DNA of 64,000 nucleotides from Holophagales bacterium UBA5704 (GTDB taxonomy: Bacteria; Acidobacteriota; Thermoanaerobaculia; Multivoradales; UBA5704), in assembly GCA_002420005.1 (NCBI GenBank), contig DIHE01000005.1:1-64000 (forward strand). Direction: 5' to 3'. The position numbers and the translations under genes are program-made. The notes beneath the pieces were generated by a model. It saw nothing but the letters and a program-made list of their open reading frames with translations, was not told the DNA's origin and made no database searches. Of this stretch, positions 52,233-61,852 are shown piece by piece (position 1 is the stretch's first letter; each line of letters starts with the position of its first letter).

Positions 52233-54404
52233 ATGCACCGTCGTCTCTGGCCCGTCGTGACTCTGTTGCTCGTCGGCGCTCTCGCCGGCTTTGTTCCAGT
52301 GCTCGCCCAGGAAGAGGAGGAGGAGCTTCCCGTCGTCGAGTCGCCCTGGGATGAGGTGACGTCCTACGACGATCCGAGCTTGCCGAAAGAGGACCCCTTG
52401 TTTGAGGAGCCGCTCGACAAGTACGAGGGTTCCGAAGCCCTCCTCGAAAAGGAAAAGGACGGCTACTCGGTCGGCATGGACGCGATGAGTGCCGCCGCCG
52501 CTTGGACCGAGCTCAACTGCTCGCAGCTGCCGCCGGATTTCGGCGTCGCCGAGCCGATTCGCTTGGCGGCGGCCAATCCCCGCTACTTCTCCTATGGCGG
52601 CATACCCCTTCTCCTGGTGGGCGCCTCGGCGGACTGCGGTTGCGCCTTTCGCCTCAAAGAAGCCTTCCAGTGCAACCTCAACAACTATGCCTCAACCTTC
52701 GCCCTCAACAAGAACACGGTTCCGTCTCTCAACAAGGTCCGCGTCTGGGTGTCCATGGGCTATGGCTACGCCAATACGCCGACGTTGCAGCTCCAGGTGC
52801 CCAATGCACCGTTCGAGTGGGTGACTCCCCTGGCCGGCAGCTCCTACTGGCTGCTCGACAACCAGGGCGTGGCGGGCACCGGCTATGAGGCGTTCTTCGC
52901 CCGGCTGCTCAAGGTGGTGAATGCGGCGCGGGTGAACCGTCAGTTCGTCGAGGTGACCTTGTTCATCCCTTGGCAGGGCAATGACTTCCTCAAAGGCCCA
53001 TGGTCGAAGACCGGAGGCCTCGCCAAGGCGGCGGAGCCTCCGGGGACGGCCAATCTGGTCACCACCGGCTTCACGAGCGCCTACTACCAGGTCCACAAGG
53101 ACACCGGCTCTCCGAACGCCGCCCAGAACGAGAAGATGCGCGCCTACCAGATCAACATCATCAACTGGACGGTCAAGACTCTCTGGTGCTTCGACAACGT
53201 GTTTTTCGAGGTCTCGAACGAGCCGGAGGCTCCCGGGCCGAAGGAGGGAGGCGTCGCGAAAGCCGTGAACCCGGTCGCCGTGGCGAAGTGGCAGCGGCAG
53301 ATGATCTTCGAGATCCGGAAAGCCGAGAAGACCTGGGGAGGCAGCAAGCTTTCCTATGGGCATCTAATCTCCGCTCAGCCGTTCTCTCAAGCTGGCGCAC
53401 TCGCCCTCTTCGACCCGGCGAATGCTCCGGCCACACCCGGTTGGACGCCCGATCCGAAATTCCCTCTCGATCTTCAAGTCCTCAACGGGCACTATACGAC
53501 CGCCCGACTCGATGCTTCTACTTTCGGCGGTGGAACCCACCGACTGGACGCTGGCGCAATCGATCTTGTTCGGGACCCCACCTTGAACAAGAAGCCGAAC
53601 CCGATCGCCAGCAATGAGGACAACATCACAAACATCCAGGGCGCGCGAGGTACCAAGCACCACCTGAACGGAGTCGCCGTTCGAGGTGGAGTCGTGCCCA
53701 TCCGCGCGGCGGCTTGGGAGCTCCTCACGAGTGGTGGCACCTCTTACGATCACTTTGGCTATCTCCTCGCGCCGAATGGGATCATCAACGCGACCGCCAG
53801 GGCCATTCGAACTCAGCTCGGCCTGCTCCTCGACTTCTATGGCCGCCGGAGCTTCGACCTGCCCAGTCCTACACCCAGGCTGACGGACTTCGCTCCGGCC
53901 AGGGTGAGCGACTTTTTCAAGGTTGACGCCAGCGGCGGCACCGACCTCGGCAGGTACGGGTCTGACGAGTGCCGTACGAAGTCACAAAACTACTGGTCCG
54001 CTCTCGGCGCCACCGCGAGGAACCCGAGCAACCCTTCACAGATCGTCTACCGCGCGGTCCTGGTTTACCGGCATCACAGCACGCCGAGGTGCTCCGCCGA
54101 CCGCGACAACCTCGACTATCCAGGCTGCAGCAACTCGTTCAACCCTCTCGGTTCTTATGACGCCAGGGTCTGGACGGTCTCGCCCCCCGTGGACGCTTCC
54201 TGCGCCGGCTCTCCCGGGCCGGCAGGATACCGCGAGACGTTCACCCTGAAACCCGGGACATACGAAGTAAGCTGGATCGACCCGGAGACCACCCTTCCTT
54301 ACACGGGGACTCCGGCGATTCAGACCATCACCTGCTCGACGTTCTGTACGATCACCACCCCGGTCTACAAGTTCGACATTCTCTTGCGGCTGGTTAAACG
54401 GTAA
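52233..54404 (+). CDS. Secreted glycoside-hydrolase-like protein (second copy)
   Basis: A 723-aa paralog of the protein at 25312, with CAGGAGGATGCCCCAC ahead of ATG 52233. Signal peptide about 1-26, followed by an acidic linker (EEEEELPVVESPWDEVT) where the other copy has the PCR-DTR module. The barrel-like part starts near 105 (RYFSYGGIPLLLVGASADCG); WCFDNVFFEVSNEPEA carries candidate Glu330 in the NEP motif at the matching place. Cysteine positions and the C-terminal beta region correspond. The gene 18 bp downstream is the partner gene, as in the first locus. A specific substrate is not predictable. Confidence 0.7.
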   Translation: MHRRLWPVVTLLLVGALAGFVPVLAQEEEEELPVVESPWDEVTSYDDPSLPKEDPLFEEPLDKYEGSEALLEKEKDGYSVGMDAMSAAAAWTELNCSQLPPDFGVAEPIRLAAANPRYFSYGGIPLLLVGASADCGCAFRLKEAFQCNLNNYASTFALNKNTVPSLNKVRVWVSMGYGYANTPTLQLQVPNAPFEWVTPLAGSSYWLLDNQGVAGTGYEAFFARLLKVVNAARVNRQFVEVTLFIPWQGNDFLKGPWSKTGGLAKAAEPPGTANLVTTGFTSAYYQVHKDTGSPNAAQNEKMRAYQINIINWTVKTLWCFDNVFFEVSNEPEAPGPKEGGVAKAVNPVAVAKWQRQMIFEIRKAEKTWGGSKLSYGHLISAQPFSQAGALALFDPANAPATPGWTPDPKFPLDLQVLNGHYTTARLDASTFGGGTHRLDAGAIDLVRDPTLNKKPNPIASNEDNITNIQGARGTKHHLNGVAVRGGVVPIRAAAWELLTSGGTSYDHFGYLLAPNGIINATARAIRTQLGLLLDFYGRRSFDLPSPTPRLTDFAPARVSDFFKVDASGGTDLGRYGSDECRTKSQNYWSALGATARNPSNPSQIVYRAVLVYRHHSTPRCSADRDNLDYPGCSNSFNPLGSYDARVWTVSPPVDASCAGSPGPAGYRETFTLKPGTYEVSWIDPETTLPYTGTPAIQTITCSTFCTITTPVYKFDILLRLVKR

Positions 54405-54422
54405 GTCTCACGGGAGGAAAGC

Positions 54423-55514
54423 ATGATTCAGAACCGCCAGCTTCTACTCCTCCTTCTCGGCCTTTTCTGTGCCCGCTTGACCAGCGCGCAGGACTTCGGC
54501 CGCCCTCTGACGCAGGAGCAGGTCGACTGCGAGGAGCGGCAGTTGATGAGGCTCCAGCACAGGGCCGTCTTCCAGCAAAAGGGCTCGCAGCTTTTTTTCT
54601 GGCGGGCGAGCCCCACCGGCGGCGCGTATCGGGGTCTGGCGGTTGCCGCTCAATTGACCGGCGACAACCTCACCCGCGGAACTTGGGAACGCGATGAAGT
54701 CCAGCTACCTTTTGACCTTATCCTGCGCCAGGAAGATGACTTCCTCGACCCACGGCGACCCCGGCTGCCACAAGCGACACTGGTGCGCCGTGGTGCGGCC
54801 GGCAACCTGTTCGCGAACCCCCGTGACTTCCAGGCGATCGATGTCCAGATCGATCTGGCACCGGTCGTACCGAACCCTTTTGAGCCGCGGATGCCCCTTC
54901 ACATCACGAACAACCCCGCCGCCGGTGCGGGTCAGGCTGACCGAGCCGGGCGAAGCCTCGCGACCGACGACCTGCTCTCCGCCTGCCACGCCGAAGTGAC
55001 CGAGTTTGACTTGAAGGTCTTCTCCTTGATGGCGCGCACCGTGCGGCCCAGTGAATGCCTCTTGGAGAATCATGGCTGCGGTCCTGGGCCCAGCCCCCTT
55101 CGAGTCGTCTTGTTTCGGGGCACCGAACCCCTCACCTACCGGATGAACCTCGTTGACTACGGCCTGAACTGTTATCAGGACGATCCGTGCTACTACCTGG
55201 AGTCGACCACCGCCTTCCTCTTCCACCTCCAGGTGAATGCCCGCGGTGATCTGACCGGCGGAGACGTACAGGCGCTCGGCTGGTGTGCTCAGGAGGGCCA
55301 GTTGGGATGCCATTCGGTCCTTAATCCGGATTTTGCACTCTTCGTCATGCCTCCGCTTCGGCCGGGGCTCGACAAGCAAGGGCCGCCGGAGTTTCGCCGT
55401 TCGGCGGAGCTGCAGATCTACTTCGAGGGCTTTGAAGGCAACATCCTGCACGACACCATCAACTGGGCTGACCTGCTGCGCGACACGGCCTGGAATGGAG
55501 GGCTGGTGCCGTAG
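54423..55514 (+). CDS. Secreted FGRPLT-family protein (second copy)
   Basis: A 363-aa paralog of the protein at 27883 with GGGAGGAAAGC before ATG 54423. Signal peptide about 1-22. It shares DFGRPLTQEQVDCEERQLMR, LFRGTEPLTYRMN, DLTGGDVQAL and the exact C-terminal 17 residues (NWADLLRDTAWNGGLVP). The last 50 bp are nearly identical in DNA, suggesting conservation at the very end of the protein or recent exchange. Role unknown; conserved pairing with the hydrolase-like gene suggests joint action. Confidence 0.75.
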   Translation: MIQNRQLLLLLLGLFCARLTSAQDFGRPLTQEQVDCEERQLMRLQHRAVFQQKGSQLFFWRASPTGGAYRGLAVAAQLTGDNLTRGTWERDEVQLPFDLILRQEDDFLDPRRPRLPQATLVRRGAAGNLFANPRDFQAIDVQIDLAPVVPNPFEPRMPLHITNNPAAGAGQADRAGRSLATDDLLSACHAEVTEFDLKVFSLMARTVRPSECLLENHGCGPGPSPLRVVLFRGTEPLTYRMNLVDYGLNCYQDDPCYYLESTTAFLFHLQVNARGDLTGGDVQALGWCAQEGQLGCHSVLNPDFALFVMPPLRPGLDKQGPPEFRRSAELQIYFEGFEGNILHDTINWADLLRDTAWNGGLVP

Positions 55515-55666
55515 GGGCATGGCAGAGCGGGCGGGGGCAGGTTGCCTCTGTCCGCGATCTGTTGTAGCTTCCAGACATGACTTCGCGGCGTTGGCTCCCC
55601 CTTTCCCTTTGCAGCATCGCCATCTGACCCCGCGAAACATTCGGCGCCGGCGCGCGTAGGGTGGCC

Positions 55667-57517
55667 ATGAACACCCCCCTCCAGAAGGACGACCCGAATC
55701 TGCCTTCCCCGCTCCGTCTGTGGCCCGGCGTGGTGGCCGTTTGCCTGCTCTGGCTCGCCCGGTTCGGGCTGAAAGCCTTGATCCCCGGCTTCCGAGGCTT
55801 CTCGCTCGGGATGATGTGGGCCCTCGGCGCCGCTTTGGCGGTCGTCGTGTGGTGGGTGTTCTTCAGCCGGGCCGGCCGGCTGGAGCGCTGGGGCGGCCTC
55901 GCTCTGATGCCCCTGGCGATGGGCGCCACCTGGCTGCTCCGCCACGAGTCGATGGGTCTCCTGTGGCTCCTCGGCTATGCCGTCCCGGGCCTCTGCCTGG
56001 CCCTGGTCGCCGGAGCGGCCCTCGGCCGCCGCTTCGCCGTGGGGCCGCGGCGGGCGACGCTGGCCGCCGCCCTCCTGCTCGGCAGTGGCGCCTGGGCGCT
56101 GGTCCGCACCGACGGCATCAACGGCGACCACGTCGCCGACTTCGGTTGGCGCTGGGCGAAGAGCCCCGAGGAGCAGCTGCTCGCCCAGGCCGAGGAGCCG
56201 GCGGCGCCCGGTTCGCCAAGCCCCCGGGAGCAAACGGCGGCCCCGCCCGGTGCCGAGCCGGTCGCTCCTCCGGTGGAGACCCCCGCGGAGGCCCCCGCGA
56301 CACCGACGGCCGCGGAACCGGCCGTCCCCCAACCCGACGCGCAGAAGGCCGCGGAAGCCCGGCCGGCCGGCGGCTGGCCCGGCTTCCGGGGACCCGGCCG
56401 CGACGGCACCGTCTCCGGCGTACGGATCGCGACCGACTGGACGGCCTCGCCACCGGTCGAGCTGTGGCGGCGGCCGGTCGGGCCGGGCTGGTCCTCCTTC
56501 GCGGTCCACGGCAACCGGATCTATACCCAGGAGCAGCGCGGAGACGACGAGGTCGTCACCTGCTACGACGCCGGCACGGGCGAGCCGGTCTGGGTGCACC
56601 GCGACGCGACCCGCTTCTTCGAGTCGAACGCGGGCGCCGGTCCCCGCGGAACGCCGACGCTCAGCGACGGCCGGGTCTACACCTTCGGTGCGACCGGCAT
56701 CCTCAACGCGCTCGACGCCGGCAGCGGCGCCGTCGTGTGGTCGCGCAACGCGGCGACCGACACCCAGATGGCGGTCCCGGACTGGGGCTTTTCGAGCTCG
56801 CCCCTGGTGATCGACGACCTCGTCCTCGTCGCCGCCGCCGGCCGGCTGATCGCCTACGACCGCGCCACCGGCACGCCGCGCTGGCTCGGGCCGGCCGACG
56901 GAGTGAGTTACAGCTCGCCGCAGCGGGTGACGATCGCCGGGGTCCCGCAGGTCCTCCTGCTGAGCGAATCGGGCGCGGCCAGCTTCGCACCGGCCGACGG
57001 CCGGCGGCTTTGGGAGCATGCGTGGAAGGGCTTCCCCATCGTGCAACCGGCCGTTCTCGCGGACGGCGGCGTCCTGCTCGCCGCCAGCAGCCAGAGCGGC
57101 ACGCGCCGCCTCGCCGTCGCCCACGGTCCCGGCGGGTGGACCGTGGCGGAGCGCTGGACCTCGGCGGGGCTGAAACCCTACTTCAACGACTTCGTCGTCC
57201 ACGGCGGCCACGCCTTCGGCTTCGACGGCCGCATCCTCGCCTGCATCGCCCTCGCGGACGGCGAGCGCACCTGGAAAGGGGGCCGCTACGGCAACGGCCA
57301 GCTCGTCCTCTTGCCCGACCAGGACCTGCTGCTGGTTCTTTCCGAGGAAGGGGAGCTGGCGCTGGTCCAGGCGACGCCGGACAAGTTCACCGAGCTCGCG
57401 CGCTTCCCGGCGATCCAGGGCAAGACCTGGAACCACCCGGTCCTGGTCGGCGACCTCCTGCTGGTGCGCAACGATCAGGAGATGGCCGCCTTCCGGCTCC
57501 CCCTCGCGGGGGCCTGA
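55667..57517 (+). CDS. Membrane-anchored PQQ-like beta-propeller protein
   Basis: A 616-aa protein (ATG 55667; GTG 55661 possible, weak ribosome site). Four to five membrane helices fill about 15-145. A Pro/Ala/Glu-rich linker (about 165-235) then leads to a GGWPGFRGPGRDG motif and a PQQ-type (BamB-like) propeller (about 236-616) with blades such as VTCYDAGTGEPVWVH, LNALDAGSGAVVWSR and LIAYDRATGTPRW. GWPGFRGPxRDG is seen in many PQQ-domain proteins of Acidobacteria and Planctomycetes. No quinoprotein cofactor residues could be verified. It is probably an envelope protein; role unknown. Confidence 0.75.
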   Translation: MNTPLQKDDPNLPSPLRLWPGVVAVCLLWLARFGLKALIPGFRGFSLGMMWALGAALAVVVWWVFFSRAGRLERWGGLALMPLAMGATWLLRHESMGLLWLLGYAVPGLCLALVAGAALGRRFAVGPRRATLAAALLLGSGAWALVRTDGINGDHVADFGWRWAKSPEEQLLAQAEEPAAPGSPSPREQTAAPPGAEPVAPPVETPAEAPATPTAAEPAVPQPDAQKAAEARPAGGWPGFRGPGRDGTVSGVRIATDWTASPPVELWRRPVGPGWSSFAVHGNRIYTQEQRGDDEVVTCYDAGTGEPVWVHRDATRFFESNAGAGPRGTPTLSDGRVYTFGATGILNALDAGSGAVVWSRNAATDTQMAVPDWGFSSSPLVIDDLVLVAAAGRLIAYDRATGTPRWLGPADGVSYSSPQRVTIAGVPQVLLLSESGAASFAPADGRRLWEHAWKGFPIVQPAVLADGGVLLAASSQSGTRRLAVAHGPGGWTVAERWTSAGLKPYFNDFVVHGGHAFGFDGRILACIALADGERTWKGGRYGNGQLVLLPDQDLLLVLSEEGELALVQATPDKFTELARFPAIQGKTWNHPVLVGDLLLVRNDQEMAAFRLPLAGA

Positions 57518-57539
57518 GGCGGCGGCGGCGCCGGCGCGA

Positions 57540-57545
57540 TAGAAT
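57540..57545 (+). promoter_or_regulatory. Leaderless-type -10 (TAGAAT)
   Basis: TAGAAT ends 6 nt before ATG 57552. It separates the AlbA_2/ParA pair from the PQQ-propeller gene. Confidence 0.5.
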
Positions 57546-57551
57546 CGCTCC

Positions 57552-58757
57552 ATGACCTATGGTGAGCAGGACCTGGAGCGCATGCTGTTCGACCTGGAAT
57601 CCGACCTCGCGGAGCGCAAGGAGTCCTTCAAGGGAGATGTGCCGACCAAGGCGCGCGAGGCGGTGTGTGCGTTTGCCAACGACCTGCCGGGCCACGGCCG
57701 GCCGGGCGTCGTCTTCATCGGCGCACGCGACGATGGAAGCCCTTCGGGGCTATCGGTCACCGATGAGTTGCTCCTTCAACTCGCCGATCTCAAGACCGAC
57801 GGAAACATCGTCCCTCCTCCGACGCTGACGGTCGCGAAACACTTCTTGCGGGGCCAGGAGATGGCGGTGGTGACGGTCTGGCCCGCCGATTCCCCGCCCG
57901 TGCGCTACAAAGGCCGCATCTTCATCCGCATCGGGCCGCGCCGCGGCATCGCCTCGGCGCAGGACGAGCGCATTCTGAATGAGAAGAGGCGGTATGGAGA
58001 TCGCCCCTTCGACGTGCGGCCGGTGCCCTCCGCAACTCTGGCCGACCTGGACCGGCGGCACTTTGACGACGAGTACCTTCCGGCCGCCTTTTCCTCCGAC
58101 GTCCTCGCCGCCAACGAACGCAGCTACGAGCAGCGCCTCGCCGCGACCAAGATGGTGGTGGCCGCCGATGAGCCCACGCCGACCGTGCTCGGGGTTCTGG
58201 TGCTCAGCCCCCGGCCCCGCGATTTCCTTCCGGGGGCTTATGTGCAGTTCCTGCGCATCGCCGGCCACGAGCTCGCCGACCCGATCGTCGACGAACAAGC
58301 GATCGACGGCCCCGTGGCCGAGGTGCTCCGGCGCACCGATGAAAAGCTCGTGGCGCACAACCGCACCGCGGTCGACCTGACCAGTGAGGACCGGGAGCGA
58401 CGCACCTCGCTCTACCCGCTGCCCGCCCTCCAGCAGATCGTCCGCAACGCACTCATGCACCGCAGCTATGAGGCGACGAACGCCCCGGTTCGGGTGACCT
58501 GGTACGATAACCGTATCGAGATCACGAGCCCTGGTGGCCCATTCGGCGCCGTGACGACCGAGAACTTCGGCCGCCCGGGTCTGTGCGACTACCGCAATCC
58601 CAGCCTCGCGGAGGCGTTTCGGGTCCTGGGTTTCGCGCAGCGGTTCGGCGTCGGCATCGCCACCGCCCGCCGTGAGCTGCAAACGAACGGCAATCCGCCT
58701 CCCGAGTTCGAGGTCCACCCGTCGTTCGTCGGCGTGACGCTGAGAGCGGCGCCATGA
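57552..58757 (+). CDS. Schlafen AlbA_2-domain ATP-binding protein
   Basis: A 401-aa cytoplasmic protein. Residues about 15-130 form the AlbA_2/Schlafen-type domain (ERKESFKGD, then CAFANDLPGHGRPGVVFIGARDDG, then FIRIGPRRGIAS). The C-terminal third is HATPase_c_4-like: LQQIVRNALMHRSYEATNAPVRVTW and NRIEITSPGGPFGAVT, as in RecG-related bacterial Schlafen regulators. Such proteins include transcription regulators and defence components. Its stop overlaps the ParA start by 4 bp, so the two are translationally coupled, an uncommon combination. Confidence 0.82.
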   Translation: MTYGEQDLERMLFDLESDLAERKESFKGDVPTKAREAVCAFANDLPGHGRPGVVFIGARDDGSPSGLSVTDELLLQLADLKTDGNIVPPPTLTVAKHFLRGQEMAVVTVWPADSPPVRYKGRIFIRIGPRRGIASAQDERILNEKRRYGDRPFDVRPVPSATLADLDRRHFDDEYLPAAFSSDVLAANERSYEQRLAATKMVVAADEPTPTVLGVLVLSPRPRDFLPGAYVQFLRIAGHELADPIVDEQAIDGPVAEVLRRTDEKLVAHNRTAVDLTSEDRERRTSLYPLPALQQIVRNALMHRSYEATNAPVRVTWYDNRIEITSPGGPFGAVTTENFGRPGLCDYRNPSLAEAFRVLGFAQRFGVGIATARRELQTNGNPPPEFEVHPSFVGVTLRAAP

Positions 58758-59743
58758 AGACCATCGCCTTCTTCAACAACAAGGGCGGCGTGGGCAAGAC
58801 CTCGCTGGTTTACCACCTGGCCTGGATGTATGCCGACCTGGGGCTCAGCGTGATCGCCGCCGATCTCGATCCGCAGGCCAATCTCACCACCATGTTCCTT
58901 GACGAGGAGAGCCTCGAAGCCCTCTGGCCGCAGGAAGCACCGCGCAGGACCGTCCTTGGGCCTCTGCTTCCCCTCCTCGAAGGCGAAGGCGGAATCGGCG
59001 ACCCGCAGCTCACGGATGTCGGAGGGATCGGGCTCCTGGCCGGAGATCTGAAACTCTCGGAGTTCGAGGACGAGCTCAGCCAGCAATGGCCGAATTGCCT
59101 CACCGGCAGGGCTCGACCTTTCCGCGTGATCGCCGCTTTTCACCAGATCCTCTCGCACGCCGGCCGGATGCGCTCAGCAGACATCGCTCTCGTTGACGTG
59201 GGACCCAATCTTGGCGCGATCAACCGCGCAGCCCTCATCGCCGCCGACCACGTGGCGATCCCTCTCGCGCCGGATTTGTTCTCCCTTCAGGGGCTGCAAA
59301 ACCTCGGGCCTCGGTTGCGGGATTGGCGTAAAGGGTGGGACGAACGCCTGAAGCAGCGTCCCGAGAAGATGGACCTGCCGTCAGGTCGGATGCAGCCGCT
59401 GGGCTACGTGGTCCTGCAACACGCCGTCCGCCTCGACCGGCCGGTGCAGGCCTATGCGCGGTGGATGAAGCGCATTCCCGGCGTCTACAGGGAGGCGGTT
59501 CTCGGGGAGGCGGGCAGCCCCCAGACTACCCTCACCATCGATCAGGATCCTCACTGCCTGGCCACCCTGAAGAACTATCGCAGCTTGATGCCGCTCGCTC
59601 AGGAAGCACGCAAGCCCATGTTCTTCTTGAAGCCGGCCGACGGCGCGATCGGCGGGCATGCACAGGCCGCTCAAGCCTGCTATCGAGACTTCCGGACCCT
59701 TGCCCAGGAAATCGCCCGGCGGGCCGGGGTGTCGCTGCCCTGA
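58754..59743 (+). CDS. ParA/MinD-family P-loop ATPase
   Basis: A 329-aa protein with the deviant Walker A KGGVGKT (10-16), including the ParA-type first lysine, then AADLDPQANLTTMFLD (Walker A prime) and DIALVDVGPNLGAINRAAL (Walker B), where most ParAs have DxPP. No ParB gene follows, and the gene is not beside gidA/gidB-type neighbours, so chromosome partitioning is unlikely. Coupled to the AlbA_2 gene, it could drive a defence, plasmid-derived or regulatory process. An extended C-terminus (about 190-329) has no recognised motif. Confidence 0.82.
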   Translation: MKTIAFFNNKGGVGKTSLVYHLAWMYADLGLSVIAADLDPQANLTTMFLDEESLEALWPQEAPRRTVLGPLLPLLEGEGGIGDPQLTDVGGIGLLAGDLKLSEFEDELSQQWPNCLTGRARPFRVIAAFHQILSHAGRMRSADIALVDVGPNLGAINRAALIAADHVAIPLAPDLFSLQGLQNLGPRLRDWRKGWDERLKQRPEKMDLPSGRMQPLGYVVLQHAVRLDRPVQAYARWMKRIPGVYREAVLGEAGSPQTTLTIDQDPHCLATLKNYRSLMPLAQEARKPMFFLKPADGAIGGHAQAAQACYRDFRTLAQEIARRAGVSLP

Positions 59744-59826
59744 CGCCTCACGGCGCCAGCGCCGCGAACGGGCTTCCGGAGTGCCGTTGGTGACCCACAG
59801 CTCGTCGCCGAGGGGCGGCGAGCGCG

Positions 59827-59832
59827 TAGACT
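59827..59832 (+). promoter_or_regulatory. Leaderless-type -10 (TAGACT)
   Basis: TAGACT ends 7 nt before ATG 59840, identical in sequence and spacing to the element before the paralogous propeller gene at 48108. Confidence 0.5.
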
Positions 59833-59839
59833 CTCCTGC

Positions 59840-61852
59840 ATGCTCGCCCGTAGAACCTTCATGCGACTCACAGCGTGTGTTTTTCTCGCCGTTTTCTTGG
59901 TGCCGGCGGCCGTCTCGGCGGCGGCGCGCTGGCAGCCGGTGACGCCGCCCGGCGGCTCCCTCGTCGCACTGGCCGAGGCCCCCTCCGCACCGCAGACCCT
60001 GTATGCCGCGGCGCAACGAGGCCGCCTCTATCGCAGCGACGACGGCGGCGCCACCTGGCGGTCGCGCTCCCGACCGGCCCAGGAGGTTCTCGCGCTCCAC
60101 GTCGATCCTCAGGACGCCGCGACCGCCTACGCCGAGACCTCGGCGGGTCTTCTGCGCTCTGACGACGGGGGACGCACCTGGACCTCCATCGACGTGGAGG
60201 GCTCCGGCCTCGCGGTGGACCGCGGCCAGCCCGGCGTCCTCTACGCCGGCACCTACGCCAAGGGCCTCCTGCGCTCGACCGACCACGGCGCCACATGGGT
60301 CTCTGTCGCCTTCGCCGGTGTGCCCGTCGTCGCCGTGGCGATCGAGGCCCAGAGCTCCACCACGCTGTTCGCGATCACCGGCTTTCGCGAGCCCGACCGC
60401 CTGTTCAAGGTCTGGAAGAGCACCGACGGCGGCGCCACCTGGGCGGAGACCGGGCTGCAGACGACGCCGACCTACAGCGTCTACGGCAACCCGCGTCTCT
60501 TCGTCGACCCGGCGCACGCGGGAACCGTCTACGCAGCGTTCGATTTCAACGACAACGGCGTGCTCGCGCCGATCTTTCGCAGCGGCGACGGCGGCGCCAC
60601 CTGGACGGAGCTCACCGCGGCGGTCGGCCTGCACGATCTCGCAGTGGCGGCGGACGGCGACCTCTTCGGGACCACAAGCTTCGGCATCGCACGGAGCCAC
60701 GACGGCGGCGCCACCTGGGATCCCCCGCTGCCTGTCGACTACCTTGCGCCGGTGAAACCGCGCGACAGGATCGCCCGCCTCGTGGCCTCCGTGGTGCCGG
60801 GGCGCCTGCTCGCCGCCGGGGCCGTGGGCTTCTGGGCCTCCAACGACCACGGGGCGACCTGGACCGCCTCCAACCAGGGCATCGCGGCCCACGGAGCCTG
60901 GTCGGTCGCCGTCTCTCCGGTCGGCCCGCCCACGGTCCTGGCCATCGCCGGGGCGAGCGTCTTCCGCAGCACCGACGCGGGGGCCTCCTGGCTGCGCCTG
61001 CACTCCGCGCTCGACGGCGTGCAACCCTTCTCGATCGCCGCCTTCGACCCGCGCGATCCGCGGGCGGTCTATGGCTCCGGCTCGGACGGCCAGGCCGACT
61101 TCATCACCGCGAGCACCGACGGCGGCGGCACCTGGTCGCAGCTCCCGGTGCCCTATGAATGCGGCGGCGACTCCGTCTGCGAAGTCGGGATGTCCTTGGC
61201 CGGCATCGATCCCGGCGAGCCTCGCACTCTCTTCGTCGCCGGCCACTACTTCTTCCATTTCATCGGCATGGGCGATTTTCTGCTCAAGAGCGACGACCCC
61301 TTCGCCACCTGGACGCCCCTGACACCGCTCCACCGCCTCGGCTCCCTGCTCGTCGACACCGAACAGGCCGACAGCCTCTACGGCCTCACCTGCACCGGCC
61401 TGCGCCACAGCCGGGACGGCGGCAAGACCTGGCAGAAGACCGGGCGCGGCCTGCCCAAGGCGCTCTGCCCCCAGAGCGGCGGCTTGCCGACGCTGGTGCG
61501 CGATCCGCTGCATCCGCGGACCTTCTACGCCGCCACCTTGACCCGGGGCGTCTTCATGAGTACCGACGGCGGAGCCACCTTCCGATCGATCAGCCGCGGC
61601 CTCGAAAAAGGATGGATCACCACCCTGCTGATCGATCCGCAGGAACCGTCCCGGCTCTACGCGGGCGTCGCGGGCAAAGGAGTCTTCCGCTGGATCGCGA
61701 CGGGCGCCCGGTGGCTGCCGCTCAACCAGGGGCTGCCGGTGCGCGACTACTTCGGCGACCTCGCGCTCGACCCGCAGAAACCGACCCGGCTGTACGCCGC
61801 CCACCCGGTGCACGGGCTGCTCAGGCTCGATCTGGACGCGACGGAGCTGTGA
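59840..61852 (+). CDS. Secreted BNR/sortilin-like beta-propeller protein (paralog 4)
   Basis: A 670-aa protein, the same length as the paralog at 48108. Signal peptide about 1-30. Asp boxes RSDDGGATW, RSTDHGATW, KSTDGGATW, RSGDGGATW, RSHDGGATW and ASTDGGGTW are frequent. WQPVTPPGGSLVALAEAPSAPQTLYAAAQ is the family opening. The 3' end overlaps the convergent ctaA gene by 32 bp. Located away from the other propellers, with no hydrolase-like partner. Confidence 0.83.
   Translation: MLARRTFMRLTACVFLAVFLVPAAVSAAARWQPVTPPGGSLVALAEAPSAPQTLYAAAQRGRLYRSDDGGATWRSRSRPAQEVLALHVDPQDAATAYAETSAGLLRSDDGGRTWTSIDVEGSGLAVDRGQPGVLYAGTYAKGLLRSTDHGATWVSVAFAGVPVVAVAIEAQSSTTLFAITGFREPDRLFKVWKSTDGGATWAETGLQTTPTYSVYGNPRLFVDPAHAGTVYAAFDFNDNGVLAPIFRSGDGGATWTELTAAVGLHDLAVAADGDLFGTTSFGIARSHDGGATWDPPLPVDYLAPVKPRDRIARLVASVVPGRLLAAGAVGFWASNDHGATWTASNQGIAAHGAWSVAVSPVGPPTVLAIAGASVFRSTDAGASWLRLHSALDGVQPFSIAAFDPRDPRAVYGSGSDGQADFITASTDGGGTWSQLPVPYECGGDSVCEVGMSLAGIDPGEPRTLFVAGHYFFHFIGMGDFLLKSDDPFATWTPLTPLHRLGSLLVDTEQADSLYGLTCTGLRHSRDGGKTWQKTGRGLPKALCPQSGGLPTLVRDPLHPRTFYAATLTRGVFMSTDGGATFRSISRGLEKGWITTLLIDPQEPSRLYAGVAGKGVFRWIATGARWLPLNQGLPVRDYFGDLALDPQKPTRLYAAHPVHGLLRLDLDATEL

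Noticed and set aside
52111..52260. A 49-codon frame starting at the stop of the third propeller gene (ATGA)
   Set aside because: It covers the ribosome site and signal-peptide start of the next gene and has no coding-like features; the ATGA overlap is probably chance.
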